A DNA stretch of 5,528 nucleotides, taken from the NCBI GenBank assembly GCA_007120055.1, contig SKOL01000749.1, positions 1-5,528 on the forward strand, written 5' to 3'. Below, piece after piece: positions 1-5,528 of this stretch (position 1 is its first letter; the number at the start of each line of letters is the position of its first letter). The translations under genes were made by a program, and so were the position numbers. The DNA is from Anaerobacillus sp. (GTDB lineage Bacteria; Bacillota; Bacilli; Bacillales_H; Anaerobacillaceae). The notes beneath the pieces are model-generated. The model saw only the letters and a program-made list of their open reading frames with translations, searched no databases and had not been told where the DNA came from.

Positions 1-266
1 GAGGTAGTGTTGTACCGTTAATTAATTTAACTGACTTTTTTGATGTACCGAGAACTCGCGAAAGAGATACTTATCACTCGATTGTCATTGTCCGTAAAGG
101 AGAAAAAATGGCTGGATTGGTAGTTGATTCTTTCATTGGCCAGCAGGAAATTGTTTTGAAGTCATTAGGAAATTATTTAACGAACGTTTTTGCAATTTCT
201 GGAGCGACGATCTTAGGTGATGGTCAAGTAGCATTGATCGTTGATTGTAATGCGTTAATTAAATAA
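1..266 (+). CDS. cheA: Chemotaxis histidine kinase CheA, C-terminal end (partial)
   Basis: The open frame enters from the left edge (first full codon at base 3) and ends at TAA 264-266, giving the last 87 residues. They read as the CheA regulatory P5 domain, a CheW-like SH3 fold. The stretches VPLINLTDFF, SIVIVRKGEKMAGLVVDSF and QQEIVLKSLGNYL, then ISGATILGDGQVALIVD and the terminal NALIK, are hallmark CheA sequence. P5 docks the cytoplasmic kinase to CheW and to receptor tips. The H-box, dimerisation and ATP-binding domains lie outside the window. A 39-base gap separates it from cheW; no promoter or terminator is apparent there, so the two genes are probably co-transcribed. The family call is very secure; only the 5' part is missing. 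Confidence 0.96.
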   Translation, partial: GSVVPLINLTDFFDVPRTRERDTYHSIVIVRKGEKMAGLVVDSFIGQQEIVLKSLGNYLTNVFAISGATILGDGQVALIVDCNALIK

Positions 267-305
267 TTAAATTCGAGGTTAAGGCATATTGGTAGGAGGA
301 TACTT

Positions 306-785
306 ATGAGTGAAAGTAACTTAGTAAATGAAATAAAGGTTATTGTTTTTCAACTAAAGGATGAAGAATATGGTGTTGAAGTAAACCAAGTACGTTCTAT
401 TGAACGAATGCAACATATTACAAGGGTACCTAGAACACCTGATTTTGTTAAAGGAGTTATTAATTTACGAGGTGTAGTCACACCAATTATTGAGCTTCGA
501 AATCGTTTTGGCATCGATGAAGTCGAAAGTAATGATAGCACTCGCATTATCATTGTTGCGGTAGGTGATATGGAAGTGGGTTTAATTGTCGATGCGGCTA
601 ATGATGTTGTTGATATCCCAAACGATATCATAGAGCCACCACCTGAAGTTGTTGGTGGTATTGAGGTAGAATATTTACGCGGAGTTGCCAAAATGGAAAA
701 GCGCCTTTTAATTTTATTGAACTTAGCGAAAGTGTTAAACCCTAAAGAGATTAAAGAAATTAAGTCCATCGAGGCAAATGGATAA
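306..785 (+). CDS. cheW: Chemotaxis coupling protein CheW
   Basis: This 159-residue protein is a single CheW domain, close to the usual length (B. subtilis CheW is about 156). It is the cytoplasmic adaptor linking chemoreceptors to the P5 domain of CheA. Visible hallmarks are KVIVFQLKDEEYGVEV at residues 11-26, the core VPRTPDFVKGVINLRG at 41-56 with the signature NLRG at 53-56, then PIIEL at 60-64, VGLIVDAANDVVDIP in the middle, and the closing YLRGVAKMEKRLLILLNL block. The start is supported by AGGAGG at 294-299, six bases before ATG. Its TAA shares one base with the ATG of cheC (TAATG), suggesting translational coupling. No truncation or odd residue was seen. Confidence 0.97.
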   Translation: MSESNLVNEIKVIVFQLKDEEYGVEVNQVRSIERMQHITRVPRTPDFVKGVINLRGVVTPIIELRNRFGIDEVESNDSTRIIIVAVGDMEVGLIVDAANDVVDIPNDIIEPPPEVVGGIEVEYLRGVAKMEKRLLILLNLAKVLNPKEIKEIKSIEANG

Positions 786-1426
786 TGAGCTTCATTAATC
801 GAATTCAACCCTACCACTTAGATATTTTAAAGGAAGTTGGTAACATTGGTGCGGGTCATGCCGCAACGGCGTTATCTAAATTATTAAATAAAACGATCGA
901 TATGAAAGTACCATCAGTTCGTGTTACTTCTTTTGATGGGATCACTGAGTTGGTTGGTGGGTCAGATAACGTAGTAGCAGCTATTTTCTTAAGAATTGAA
1001 GGCGAAGCACCTGGTAATATGTTTTTTATGCTTCCTGTTAATGAAGCCACTAGACTTATTCAATATTTAACAGGTGATGAAGACTTTGATTTAAATCACC
1101 CTCCATATTCAGAGTTAGGGTTATCAGCTTTACAAGAATTAGGAAATATTTTAGCAGGGTCTTATTTATCAGCTTTTTCAGATTTTACGAAACTTAACTT
1201 ACAGCCTTCTGTACCCGCTCTTAGTATTGATATGGCCATAGCGATATTGAGTTACGGACTTTTAGAACTTTCACAAGTAGGGGATTATGCAATAGTCATT
1301 GATACAGAAATATTAGAGAAAATAGATGAGAATTCGCAAAAGACTACTGGACATTTCTTCTTACTACCTGATCCTGGCTCTTACGAGAAGATTTTTCAAG
1401 CATTAGGAGTACCGATCAATGAGTGA
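785..1426 (+). CDS. cheC: CheY-P phosphatase CheC
   Basis: This 213-residue protein matches the CheC family in length (B. subtilis about 209) and sequence. CheC dephosphorylates CheY-P and is the binding partner of CheD in Bacillus adaptation. The family carries two pseudo-symmetric active sites of the form (D/S)xxxExxN followed 22 residues later by Pro. Both are intact: D13, E17, N20 and P43 in [19 protein letters not shown], and S114, E118, N121 and P144 in [18 protein letters not shown]. The glycine/proline pattern [13 protein letters not shown] lies between them. Two complete sites mark it as CheC rather than the CheX or FliY type. The start overlaps the cheW stop by one base, with a weak GAGG at 771-774 ten bases upstream. 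It overlaps cheD by eight bases. Confidence 0.96.
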   Translation: MSFINRIQPYHLDILKEVGNIGAGHAATALSKLLNKTIDMKVPSVRVTSFDGITELVGGSDNVVAAIFLRIEGEAPGNMFFMLPVNEATRLIQYLTGDEDFDLNHPPYSELGLSALQELGNILAGSYLSAFSDFTKLNLQPSVPALSIDMAIAILSYGLLELSQVGDYAIVIDTEILEKIDENSQKTTGHFFLLPDPGSYEKIFQALGVPINE

Positions 1427-1907
1427 GATTGTCAAAGTGGGTATGGCGGATTTAAATGTGGCAAAACCACCACAAAAGATCCGCACATCTGGCTTAGGGT
1501 CGTGTGTGGGCGTAATAATATATGATGAAATTTTAAAGGTTTGCGGCATGGCACATGTTATGCTGCCAAGTTCATCTTTAGCGAAAGCAGATACGATGAA
1601 TAAAGCTAAATATGCAGACACAGCTCTTGAAGTCTTATTAGATAAATTAAAAAGCAATGGTGCTAATCAAGCTCGCTTAAAAGCAAAATTAGCAGGTGGG
1701 GCTCAAATGTTTAAGTTTTCTACTTCAAGTGAAATAATGAGAATTGGTCCGAGAAATGTAGACGCTGTAAAAGAAAAGCTGAAAGAATTAAGAATTAGTA
1801 TTGTAAGTGAAGATGTTGGTGGTACTAGTGGTAGAACAATTGAGTTTGACCCTGAAACTAGTAAGTTATCGATTCGTACTGTAAGTCAAGGAGTTTCAGA
1901 AATTTAA
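1419..1907 (+). CDS. cheD: Chemoreceptor glutamine deamidase CheD
   Basis: This 162-residue protein has the length and motifs of CheD, a cytoplasmic enzyme that deamidates specific receptor glutamines to glutamates and, when bound to CheC, stimulates CY-P phosphatase activity (CY-P meaning CheY-P). The catalytic residues are recognisable: Cys29 in [14 protein letters not shown], His46 in CGMAHVMLP and Thr23, with the Thr-6-Cys-17-His spacing known for the family. The later blocks [24 protein letters not shown] and [17 protein letters not shown] are also typical. ATG 1419 lies inside the end of cheC, with AGGAG at 1405-1409 nine bases upstream. Translation is therefore probably coupled to cheC, which fits the stoichiometric CheC-CheD complex. 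Its TAA overlaps the next ATG by one base. Confidence 0.96.
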   Translation: MSEIVKVGMADLNVAKPPQKIRTSGLGSCVGVIIYDEILKVCGMAHVMLPSSSLAKADTMNKAKYADTALEVLLDKLKSNGANQARLKAKLAGGAQMFKFSTSSEIMRIGPRNVDAVKEKLKELRISIVSEDVGGTSGRTIEFDPETSKLSIRTVSQGVSEI

Positions 1908-2224
1908 TGTTTATTGGTTCTTGGATTATAAACTTTTTCTTTAGTAGTACTGCATTTTTATTAGTATTTATAGGATCTATGACAACGAATACTGTTTTAA
2001 CTTCTTTTATACGTGCTTGTTTTGCTTTTGTTTCTTTTTTTTGGATTGCTTACTTCTTTCGTTGGATTTGGATGATAGCATCGAAAGATACTAAAGGTAT
2101 GCAAATACAAAAATGTGAAATAGAAGCTAAAGACGATGGAAAAGCTACGAATAATAAAGTTGAGTATACAGAAGTTGATATCGAGAAAGCTACTAATTAT
2201 GTTAAAGATCTTATAAATGATTAA
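1907..2224 (+). CDS. Small two-helix membrane protein of unknown function
   Basis: I do not recognise a named family. The 105-residue product has two strongly hydrophobic segments, about residues 6-24 (WIINFFFSSTAFLLVFIG) and 34-58 (rich in F, W and A: FAFVSFFWIAYFFRWIW). A charged hydrophilic tail of about 45 residues with many Lys, Asp and Glu follows. Basic residues after the second helix (K60, K63) suggest a hairpin with the tail in the cytoplasm. The start shares a base with the cheD stop, with AAGGAG at 1888-1893 (13-base gap, rather long). Its stop TAA contributes to the sigD ribosome binding site. This seamless packing supports a real gene co-translated with cheD and sigD. It is absent between cheD and sigD in B. 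subtilis. The coding DNA contains an 8-T run (2035-2042). A motility link is inferred from position only. Confidence 0.8.
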   Translation: MFIGSWIINFFFSSTAFLLVFIGSMTTNTVLTSFIRACFAFVSFFWIAYFFRWIWMIASKDTKGMQIQKCEIEAKDDGKATNNKVEYTEVDIEKATNYVKDLIND

Positions 2225-2229
2225 GGAGG
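2224..2229 (+). promoter_or_regulatory. Ribosome binding site that sets the sigD start
   Basis: A perfect AGGAGG begins with the last base of the preceding gene's TAA stop. The first in-frame ATG (2230) directly abuts it with no spacer, so it cannot be used efficiently. The ATG at 2236 has the standard six-base spacing. This moves the likely start two codons downstream and implies re-initiation or coupling from the small membrane protein gene. Confidence 0.85.
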
Positions 2230-2235
2230 ATGAAA

Positions 2236-3006
2236 ATGCCTCGTATAAGTGAGAAGGACGATCTTGTTTGGAAAAGGTGGATTGAAGAACGAGATAATGA
2301 CGCTTGCGATGAATTAATACGAACTTATTTACCACTTGTAGATTATCATGTTCAAAGAGTATCGGTAGGTTTACCTCGGAATGTGAACAAAGAAGATTTA
2401 AGAAGCCATGCACTACTTGGTTTATATGATGCTTTAGAAAAGTTTGATTCTACACGTGATTTAAAATTTGATACATACGCTTCATTTCGAATTCGTGGTT
2501 CGATTATTGATGGTCTTAGACAAGAAGACTGGTTACCACGTACGTTAAGGGAGCGTTCCAAAAAAGTCGATGCAGCCGTCGAGAAGTTAGAACAAAAATA
2601 CTCTCGCTATGTTACAGCTAAAGAAGTTGCTGACGTGTTAGAATTAACAGAGGATGAAGTTCTTCAAGTAATGAGCGAAAGTTTTGTAGCTAATTTACTC
2701 TCCATCGATGAAAAAACGACGGACTCAGATCGTGAAGATACTTATAAAAATACGTTAAAGGACCATACGACACTAACACCGGAAGAAGAAACACTAAAAA
2801 AAGCTACACATAATGAACTTGTTCGAGTGATCGAAAGTTTAAATGAAAAAGAACAACTAGTCATTAGTTTATTTTACTTTGATGAGCTAACATTAACTGA
2901 GATTGGCGAAATTATGGGGTTATCAACATCAAGAATTTCTCAAATACACTCTAAAGCACTTTTTCGACTAAAACAGGTGTTTTCGAAAGGAATGCCAATC
3001 TTTTAA
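2236..3006 (+). CDS. sigD: RNA polymerase sigma factor SigD (FliA/sigma-28 family)
   Basis: This 256-residue protein from ATG 2236 is close to the roughly 254 residues of B. subtilis SigD. It directs RNA polymerase to late flagellar, chemotaxis and autolysin promoters and is held inactive by the anti-sigma factor FlgM. Region 2 is clear: the core-binding stretch DLRSHALLGLYDALEKFD (about 54-71), then FDTYASFRIRGSIIDGLRQ (78-96) and EDWLPR (97-102), a hallmark of FliA-type sigmas. Region 3 includes the VTAKEVADVLELTEDEV helices. Region 4 begins with SLNEKEQLVISLFYFDELT, and its helix-turn-helix TEIGEIMGLSTSRISQIHSKAL (about 221-242) would read the -35 element. An upstream ATG at 2230 is in frame but touches the ribosome binding site. 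Transcription is probably from the upstream operon promoter, since no SigD- or SigA-type promoter was seen nearby. Confidence 0.96.
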   Translation: MPRISEKDDLVWKRWIEERDNDACDELIRTYLPLVDYHVQRVSVGLPRNVNKEDLRSHALLGLYDALEKFDSTRDLKFDTYASFRIRGSIIDGLRQEDWLPRTLRERSKKVDAAVEKLEQKYSRYVTAKEVADVLELTEDEVLQVMSESFVANLLSIDEKTTDSDREDTYKNTLKDHTTLTPEEETLKKATHNELVRVIESLNEKEQLVISLFYFDELTLTEIGEIMGLSTSRISQIHSKALFRLKQVFSKGMPIF

Positions 3007-3059
3007 CGTAAGCATTAAGTACTTCTTCAAGGAAGTTTGGGTAGAGGGGATTTGATGAG

Positions 3060-4439
3060 ATGAGCCACCTAGATGACTTTTTTGAAATACAAGTAGATAA
3101 CAATAAGTTAAAAGCTACAATTACTCAAAGAAAGAAACTAGAACAAGATGAGGATTTAACTCTTGATGAATTAAAGTCTTTTGCTAATGAACATGGTATT
3201 GTATTTGGCGTGAAAGAAGAACTACTTCAAAAAATCACTTTAGGTGAGGCTACTTTACCTCTAGCTATAGCGGAAGGCCTTTTACCGGTAGATGGTGTAG
3301 ATGCTTTCTTAAAACCAATATTCCCTGAAACAAAAGAAATTGAAAATAAAGAAGATCTTCGTAAAGTAGATTTAAAGCAGGTTTTAGATATCCCATCTGT
3401 GACACATGGGCAAATCATAGGAAAAAAAATCCCGGCGACTGCTGGAACCCCAGGGAAGAACATTTTCGGTGAGGAAATTTCTGCAAAACCAGGAAAAGAT
3501 TTTAAGCTACGAACCGGTAAGAATACACGTATAGATGATAGTGGTTTGAAATTAATTGCCACGACTGATGGACAAATGTCTGTTGAACCAAAAGTAATTC
3601 ACGTATTTCCTGTATTTGAGGTGAACGGGGATTTAGATTTGAAAGTAGGAAACATATCTTTCATTGGCTCTGTTGAAATTCGTGGCAATGTTCCAGCAGG
3701 GTTCGAAATTAAAAGTAAAGGCGATATCAAAATTCATGGTACGGTAGAAAGTGCTATTCTTAATTCGGAAGGCTCTATTTTTGTATCAGCTGGCATTGTT
3801 GGTCAAGGTCAAGGCTTAATAAAAGCGAAAGGTGACCTACATACATCGTTTATTAACCAAGCCAATGTCGAAGTTGAGGGTGATATTAACGTTACTCAAT
3901 CGATTTTACATAGTAACGTTCAAGCAGGTGGAAGTGTTTTTTGTAATAGAGGTAAAGGAAACATTGTTGGTGGAAATGTTTCTGCAGTGAAGAATATTGC
4001 TGTAAAAGAAGTAGGAAACACACATAATACAAAAACCTCCTTATACTTAGGGGTAAACCATGAAATCATGAAAAAAGAAAAAATTTATAGTGAACATTTG
4101 AAAAAATCTGAGGAAGAGTTACAAAAACTACTCATTCTACTGAAAAACTTAAATGAAAAAGAAAAAAGTACTCCTTTATCTGCAAAAGAAAAAATTATGA
4201 AACTGCGAGTTCGTAACACCATTAATCAAGCCAATGATACGATGATTGAAGCCAAGGAAAAGTTGGAGGATTTAAAAGAAATATTCTCGCAATCCGGTGG
4301 AGCGGCTTTGACGGTTGAAAATAAAATATTCTCAAATGTCGACGTCCACTTTGGAAAGTATCGACGAAAAATTGTTGCTAGTCATCAGTTTATAAAGATT
4401 TATTTAGAAGATGGGGAAATTAAAGTTGGACCTTTATAA
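3060..4439 (+). CDS. FapA/DUF342 family protein (flagellar assembly protein A-like)
   Basis: This 459-residue protein has the architecture of the FapA (DUF342) family. The N-terminal domain (about 1-110) is followed by the family signature with K122, P125, G129-P131-G132 and FGEEI at 136-140. Next comes a repetitive beta-helix (about 180-325) with recurring G-D/S-I/V turns such as KGDIKIHGTVESA, EGSIFVSAGIVGQGQG, KGDLHTSFI, EGDINVTQSILHS, and AGGSVF before KGNIVGGNVSA. A Lys/Glu-rich coiled coil (about 335-410) and a short C-terminal beta domain ending KIYLEDGEIKVGPL complete it. It appears cytosolic, with no signal peptide or membrane helix. Family members are linked to flagellar assembly or polar regulation in Vibrio, but their biochemical role in Firmicutes is unknown. 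The start ATG follows GAGGGG (3044-3049) by ten bases and is the only in-frame ATG after the TAG at 3042. It sits 53 bases after sigD and carries an 8-A run at 3422-3429. Confidence 0.9.
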   Translation: MSHLDDFFEIQVDNNKLKATITQRKKLEQDEDLTLDELKSFANEHGIVFGVKEELLQKITLGEATLPLAIAEGLLPVDGVDAFLKPIFPETKEIENKEDLRKVDLKQVLDIPSVTHGQIIGKKIPATAGTPGKNIFGEEISAKPGKDFKLRTGKNTRIDDSGLKLIATTDGQMSVEPKVIHVFPVFEVNGDLDLKVGNISFIGSVEIRGNVPAGFEIKSKGDIKIHGTVESAILNSEGSIFVSAGIVGQGQGLIKAKGDLHTSFINQANVEVEGDINVTQSILHSNVQAGGSVFCNRGKGNIVGGNVSAVKNIAVKEVGNTHNTKTSLYLGVNHEIMKKEKIYSEHLKKSEEELQKLLILLKNLNEKEKSTPLSAKEKIMKLRVRNTINQANDTMIEAKEKLEDLKEIFSQSGGAALTVENKIFSNVDVHFGKYRRKIVASHQFIKIYLEDGEIKVGPL

Positions 4440-4469
4440 GCCTTTAATGATGAAATTGGAGGGGATTTC

Positions 4470-4793
4470 ATGAGTTTAAAAGCTATTGAAATGCAAGTCG
4501 CTATACCTCGCACCCAAAATGTAGGGAAAATCCAAGATCAACTTCAGCAAAGAGGCCAAGTTTCTCAAGCGAATATCGCTAGTGAACAAAATAAAACCGA
4601 CGAGAAAAAGCGTAAACAAGTGTTAGAGACGACAGAAAGTGAAAAAAAGCGGTTAAATAATGACGATGAACGACGTGAGCATTCTCAATCTCAAACGAAT
4701 AAAGAAGAAAAGCAAGGAATGGAAGATAGTCCTCTCGAAGAAACGTATGCAATACATCCGTATAAAGGGAATCATATTGACTTTTCAGGGTAA
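4470..4793 (+). CDS. Small charged protein of unknown function, downstream of fapA
   Basis: This 107-residue product has an ordered-looking N-terminus, MSLKAIEMQVAIPRTQNVGK, then a Gln-rich stretch (DQLQQRGQVSQ). A low-complexity middle very rich in Lys, Glu, Arg and Asn (about 40-90) is probably a long helix or disordered. The C-terminus is HPYKGNHIDFSG (96-107). No signal peptide, membrane helix or cysteine is present. The excellent GGAGGGG at 4458-4464, five bases before ATG, and the 30-base gap after the fapA-like gene show it is a real, co-transcribed gene. I recall similar small proteins with an 'I-x-Q-V/M ... P/A-R' start and a 'GKHID' end after DUF342 genes in other Firmicutes, but cannot verify this here. 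It may work with the FapA-like protein. No function can be assigned. Confidence 0.82.
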   Translation: MSLKAIEMQVAIPRTQNVGKIQDQLQQRGQVSQANIASEQNKTDEKKRKQVLETTESEKKRLNNDDERREHSQSQTNKEEKQGMEDSPLEETYAIHPYKGNHIDFSG

Positions 4794-4808
4794 ATATTAT
4801 CTTTTAAA

Positions 4809-4855
4809 AATAAATGAGTTAAGGGACAGAACTCTTGTCTTTTAACTCATTTATT
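4809..4855 (+). terminator. Long AT-rich hairpin, candidate terminator after the sigD-fapA block
   Basis: Bases 4809-4822 (AATAAATGAGTTAA) are exactly complementary to 4842-4855. The helix continues inward to about 4829/4835 through three G-U, two A-U, one G-C and one C-G pair, leaving a five-base loop near 4830-4834. The stem is about 21 pairs. It begins 15 bases after the stop of the small charged protein. The 3' arm ends in TTTATTCTT, so the U-tract is only moderate and lies partly inside the stem, and GC content at the base is low. It may therefore be a weak or attenuating terminator, or an RNA-stability element. The inner core GGGACAG-AACTC-TTGTC also resembles a REP-like palindrome. Confidence 0.6.
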
Positions 4856-4861
4856 CTTAAA

Positions 4862-5025
4862 GGCGGGCACCTTGCGCTTTTCTTTGTCTAGCTCCGGCAC
4901 CTAGCTTCTCGAGCGTTTCGGTCCATCAAGATTTGCCTAATCAAGACGAGGGTTCGAAGAGGAGGCAAAACGTTGCTGGCCCTCCAACGCTTGTCGAAGC
5001 TTACCAAGGCGCCTGCGCTTTTCTT
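4862..5025. repeat. Bacillus-type dispersed, structured intergenic repeat
   Basis: This segment is visibly more GC-rich than its surroundings and has no convincing gene. It is bordered by near-identical direct repeats, CTTGCGCTTTTCTT (4871-4884) and CCTGCGCTTTTCTT (5012-5025), 13 of 14 matching. Between them, GTCTAGCTCCGGCACCTAGC and the later AACGCTTGTCGAAGC resemble a repeat I recall from intergenic regions of many Bacillaceae genomes. It can fold into a long imperfect hairpin: 4896-4902 with 5007-5013 (one mismatch), 4903-4908 with 4996-5001, 4912-4917 with 4986-4991, and TTTGCCT 4932-4938 with AGGCAAA 4963-4969. GGCACCT occurs at both 4866 and 4896, so alternative pairings exist. No transposase lies nearby. 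Exact element borders are uncertain. Confidence 0.72.
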
Positions 5026-5028
5026 AAT

Positions 5029-5034
5029 AGGAGG
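5029..5034 (+). promoter_or_regulatory. Ribosome binding site of the swrB-like gene
   Basis: A perfect AGGAGG lies four bases before ATG 5039 and only three bases after the end of the dispersed repeat. It fixes the start of the swrB-like gene. The repeat's hairpin would sit directly next to it in a transcript. Confidence 0.8.
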
Positions 5035-5038
5035 AAAT

Positions 5039-5528
5039 ATGGGTTATTTATTAGCAATCAGTTTTTTATTACACTTAATAACATTGTTTATCATTGTAGT
5101 ACTAGTTCAAAAAGTTAATACAATGAAACCTTCTTCAGGCACTGCTGAAAATGAAAAGATGAAACGAGAAATTGAAGATTTATTAATGGCATACACTGCA
5201 GAGATGAAAGAAGAAAATGAAAAGCTTGTAAATAAAATTATTCAAAAAAGGAAAACACAAGAAAATTTACAATTTAACACAGTAAAAACGTATGAACAAA
5301 CTCGAACAAAAAACACTGTGCAAGAAAAGCCGGTTAAGCAGTCTATATATTCAGAGCAAGACGAACTTAATAAAGATGTTCCTGAAGGGGACTATTTGCC
5401 ACCACAAATAACGGAAACAGAAGATACTGTCGAGCAGTCAACGACTGGCCAAATTTTGTCATTAGCGAAACAGGGGTATTCAACGAAAGAAATTGCCAAA
5501 ACGCTTAATATTGGTGATGGAGAAGTAC
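5039..5528 (+). CDS. swrB: SwrB-like swarming motility protein (partial, 3' end missing)
   Basis: The frame is open from ATG 5039 to the window edge, giving 163 residues. An N-terminal membrane anchor (about 4-24, YLLAISFLLHLITLFIIVVLV) is followed by a charged coiled-coil-like region (about 36-75, rich in Lys and Glu). A variable Gln/Thr/Glu-rich linker comes next, and then a helix-turn-helix-like end, ILSLAKQGYSTKEIAKTLNI (about 139-158), cut by the edge. This layout and the place after sigD match B. subtilis SwrB (YlxL, about 167 residues), a membrane-anchored protein that promotes flagellar type III export assembly and thereby SigD activity. By that length only a few residues are missing. 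Unlike in B. subtilis, fapA-like and other sequence separates it from sigD, and a hairpin plus repeat lie just upstream, so its expression may differ from that of the operon. The family call rests on architecture and synteny. Confidence 0.78.
   Translation, partial: MGYLLAISFLLHLITLFIIVVLVQKVNTMKPSSGTAENEKMKREIEDLLMAYTAEMKEENEKLVNKIIQKRKTQENLQFNTVKTYEQTRTKNTVQEKPVKQSIYSEQDELNKDVPEGDYLPPQITETEDTVEQSTTGQILSLAKQGYSTKEIAKTLNIGDGEV

Noticed and set aside
350..817. Minus-strand open frame of 155 residues opposite cheW
   Set aside because: It is a shadow of cheW: serine-rich antisense translation with no family resemblance and no ribosome binding site, while the + strand frame is unmistakable CheW.
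1997..2413. Minus-strand open frame of 138 residues opposite the small membrane protein and sigD
   Set aside because: It crosses the boundary of two + strand genes, and its hydrophobic look comes from antisense reading of AT-rich DNA.
3021..3036. Small inverted repeat ACTTC...GAAGT after sigD as a terminator
   Set aside because: Only five to six pairs, no U-tract after it, and the next gene follows within 25 bases.
3227..3562. Minus-strand open frame of 111 residues within the fapA-like gene
   Set aside because: It lies wholly inside a well-supported FapA-family coding region and shows no recognisable protein sequence.
4660..4845. Plus-strand frame of 61 residues overlapping the small charged protein gene
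   Set aside because: It lacks a convincing ribosome binding site and runs into the hairpin; the other frame has a far stronger start signal and fits the operon.
4862..5025. CRISPR array or riboswitch in the intergenic region
   Set aside because: There is only one pair of short direct repeats with no regular spacers, and the fold and sequence fit a dispersed repeat rather than a known riboswitch class.
4801..5038. Possible promoter for the swrB-like gene
   Set aside because: No -35/-10 pair with 16-18 base spacing and no TAAA-N15-CCGATAT SigD element could be found by eye.
4933..5118. 61-residue frame starting inside the repeat and overlapping the swrB-like start
   Set aside because: Repeat-derived composition, no ribosome binding site, and it conflicts with the swrB-like frame, which has AGGAGG and SwrB architecture.

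Overview
This window is the distal part of a flagellar/chemotaxis (fla/che) operon from a low-GC, Gram-positive bacterium of the Bacillaceae. The evidence is AT-rich DNA, strong AGGAGG-type ribosome binding sites, and the gene order cheA-cheW-cheC-cheD-sigD followed by a swrB-like gene, which is the order in Bacillus subtilis. The species cannot be named from the sequence. All genes are on the + strand.

Layout. The 3' end of cheA (1-266) is followed by cheW (306-785), cheC (785-1426) and cheD (1419-1907). These three are tightly packed, with 1- and 8-base overlaps. A small two-helix membrane protein of unknown function (1907-2224) lies between cheD and sigD. The sigma factor gene sigD comes next (best start 2236, end 3006). 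It is followed by a FapA/DUF342 polymer-like protein gene (3060-4439) and a small, highly charged protein gene of unknown function (4470-4793). A long AT-rich hairpin (about 4809-4855) and a structured repeat of about 160 bp (about 4862-5025) separate this block from a swrB-like gene (5039 to the window edge, incomplete).

Function. CheA and CheW form the receptor-coupled kinase core. CheC is a CheY-P phosphatase and CheD a receptor glutamine deamidase; in B. subtilis they bind each other and provide adaptation. SigD is the sigma factor for late flagellar, motility and autolysin genes. SwrB promotes flagellar assembly and SigD activity in B. subtilis. The FapA-like protein and the two small unknown proteins are probably accessory motility factors, judged from operon position only.

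No wholly new system is visible. The points most worth attention are the unassigned membrane protein coupled to sigD, the conserved-looking small protein after fapA, the dispersed-repeat insertion that ends three bases before the swrB ribosome binding site, the hairpin that may separate swrB from the operon, and 8-base homopolymer tracts in two of the motility genes.
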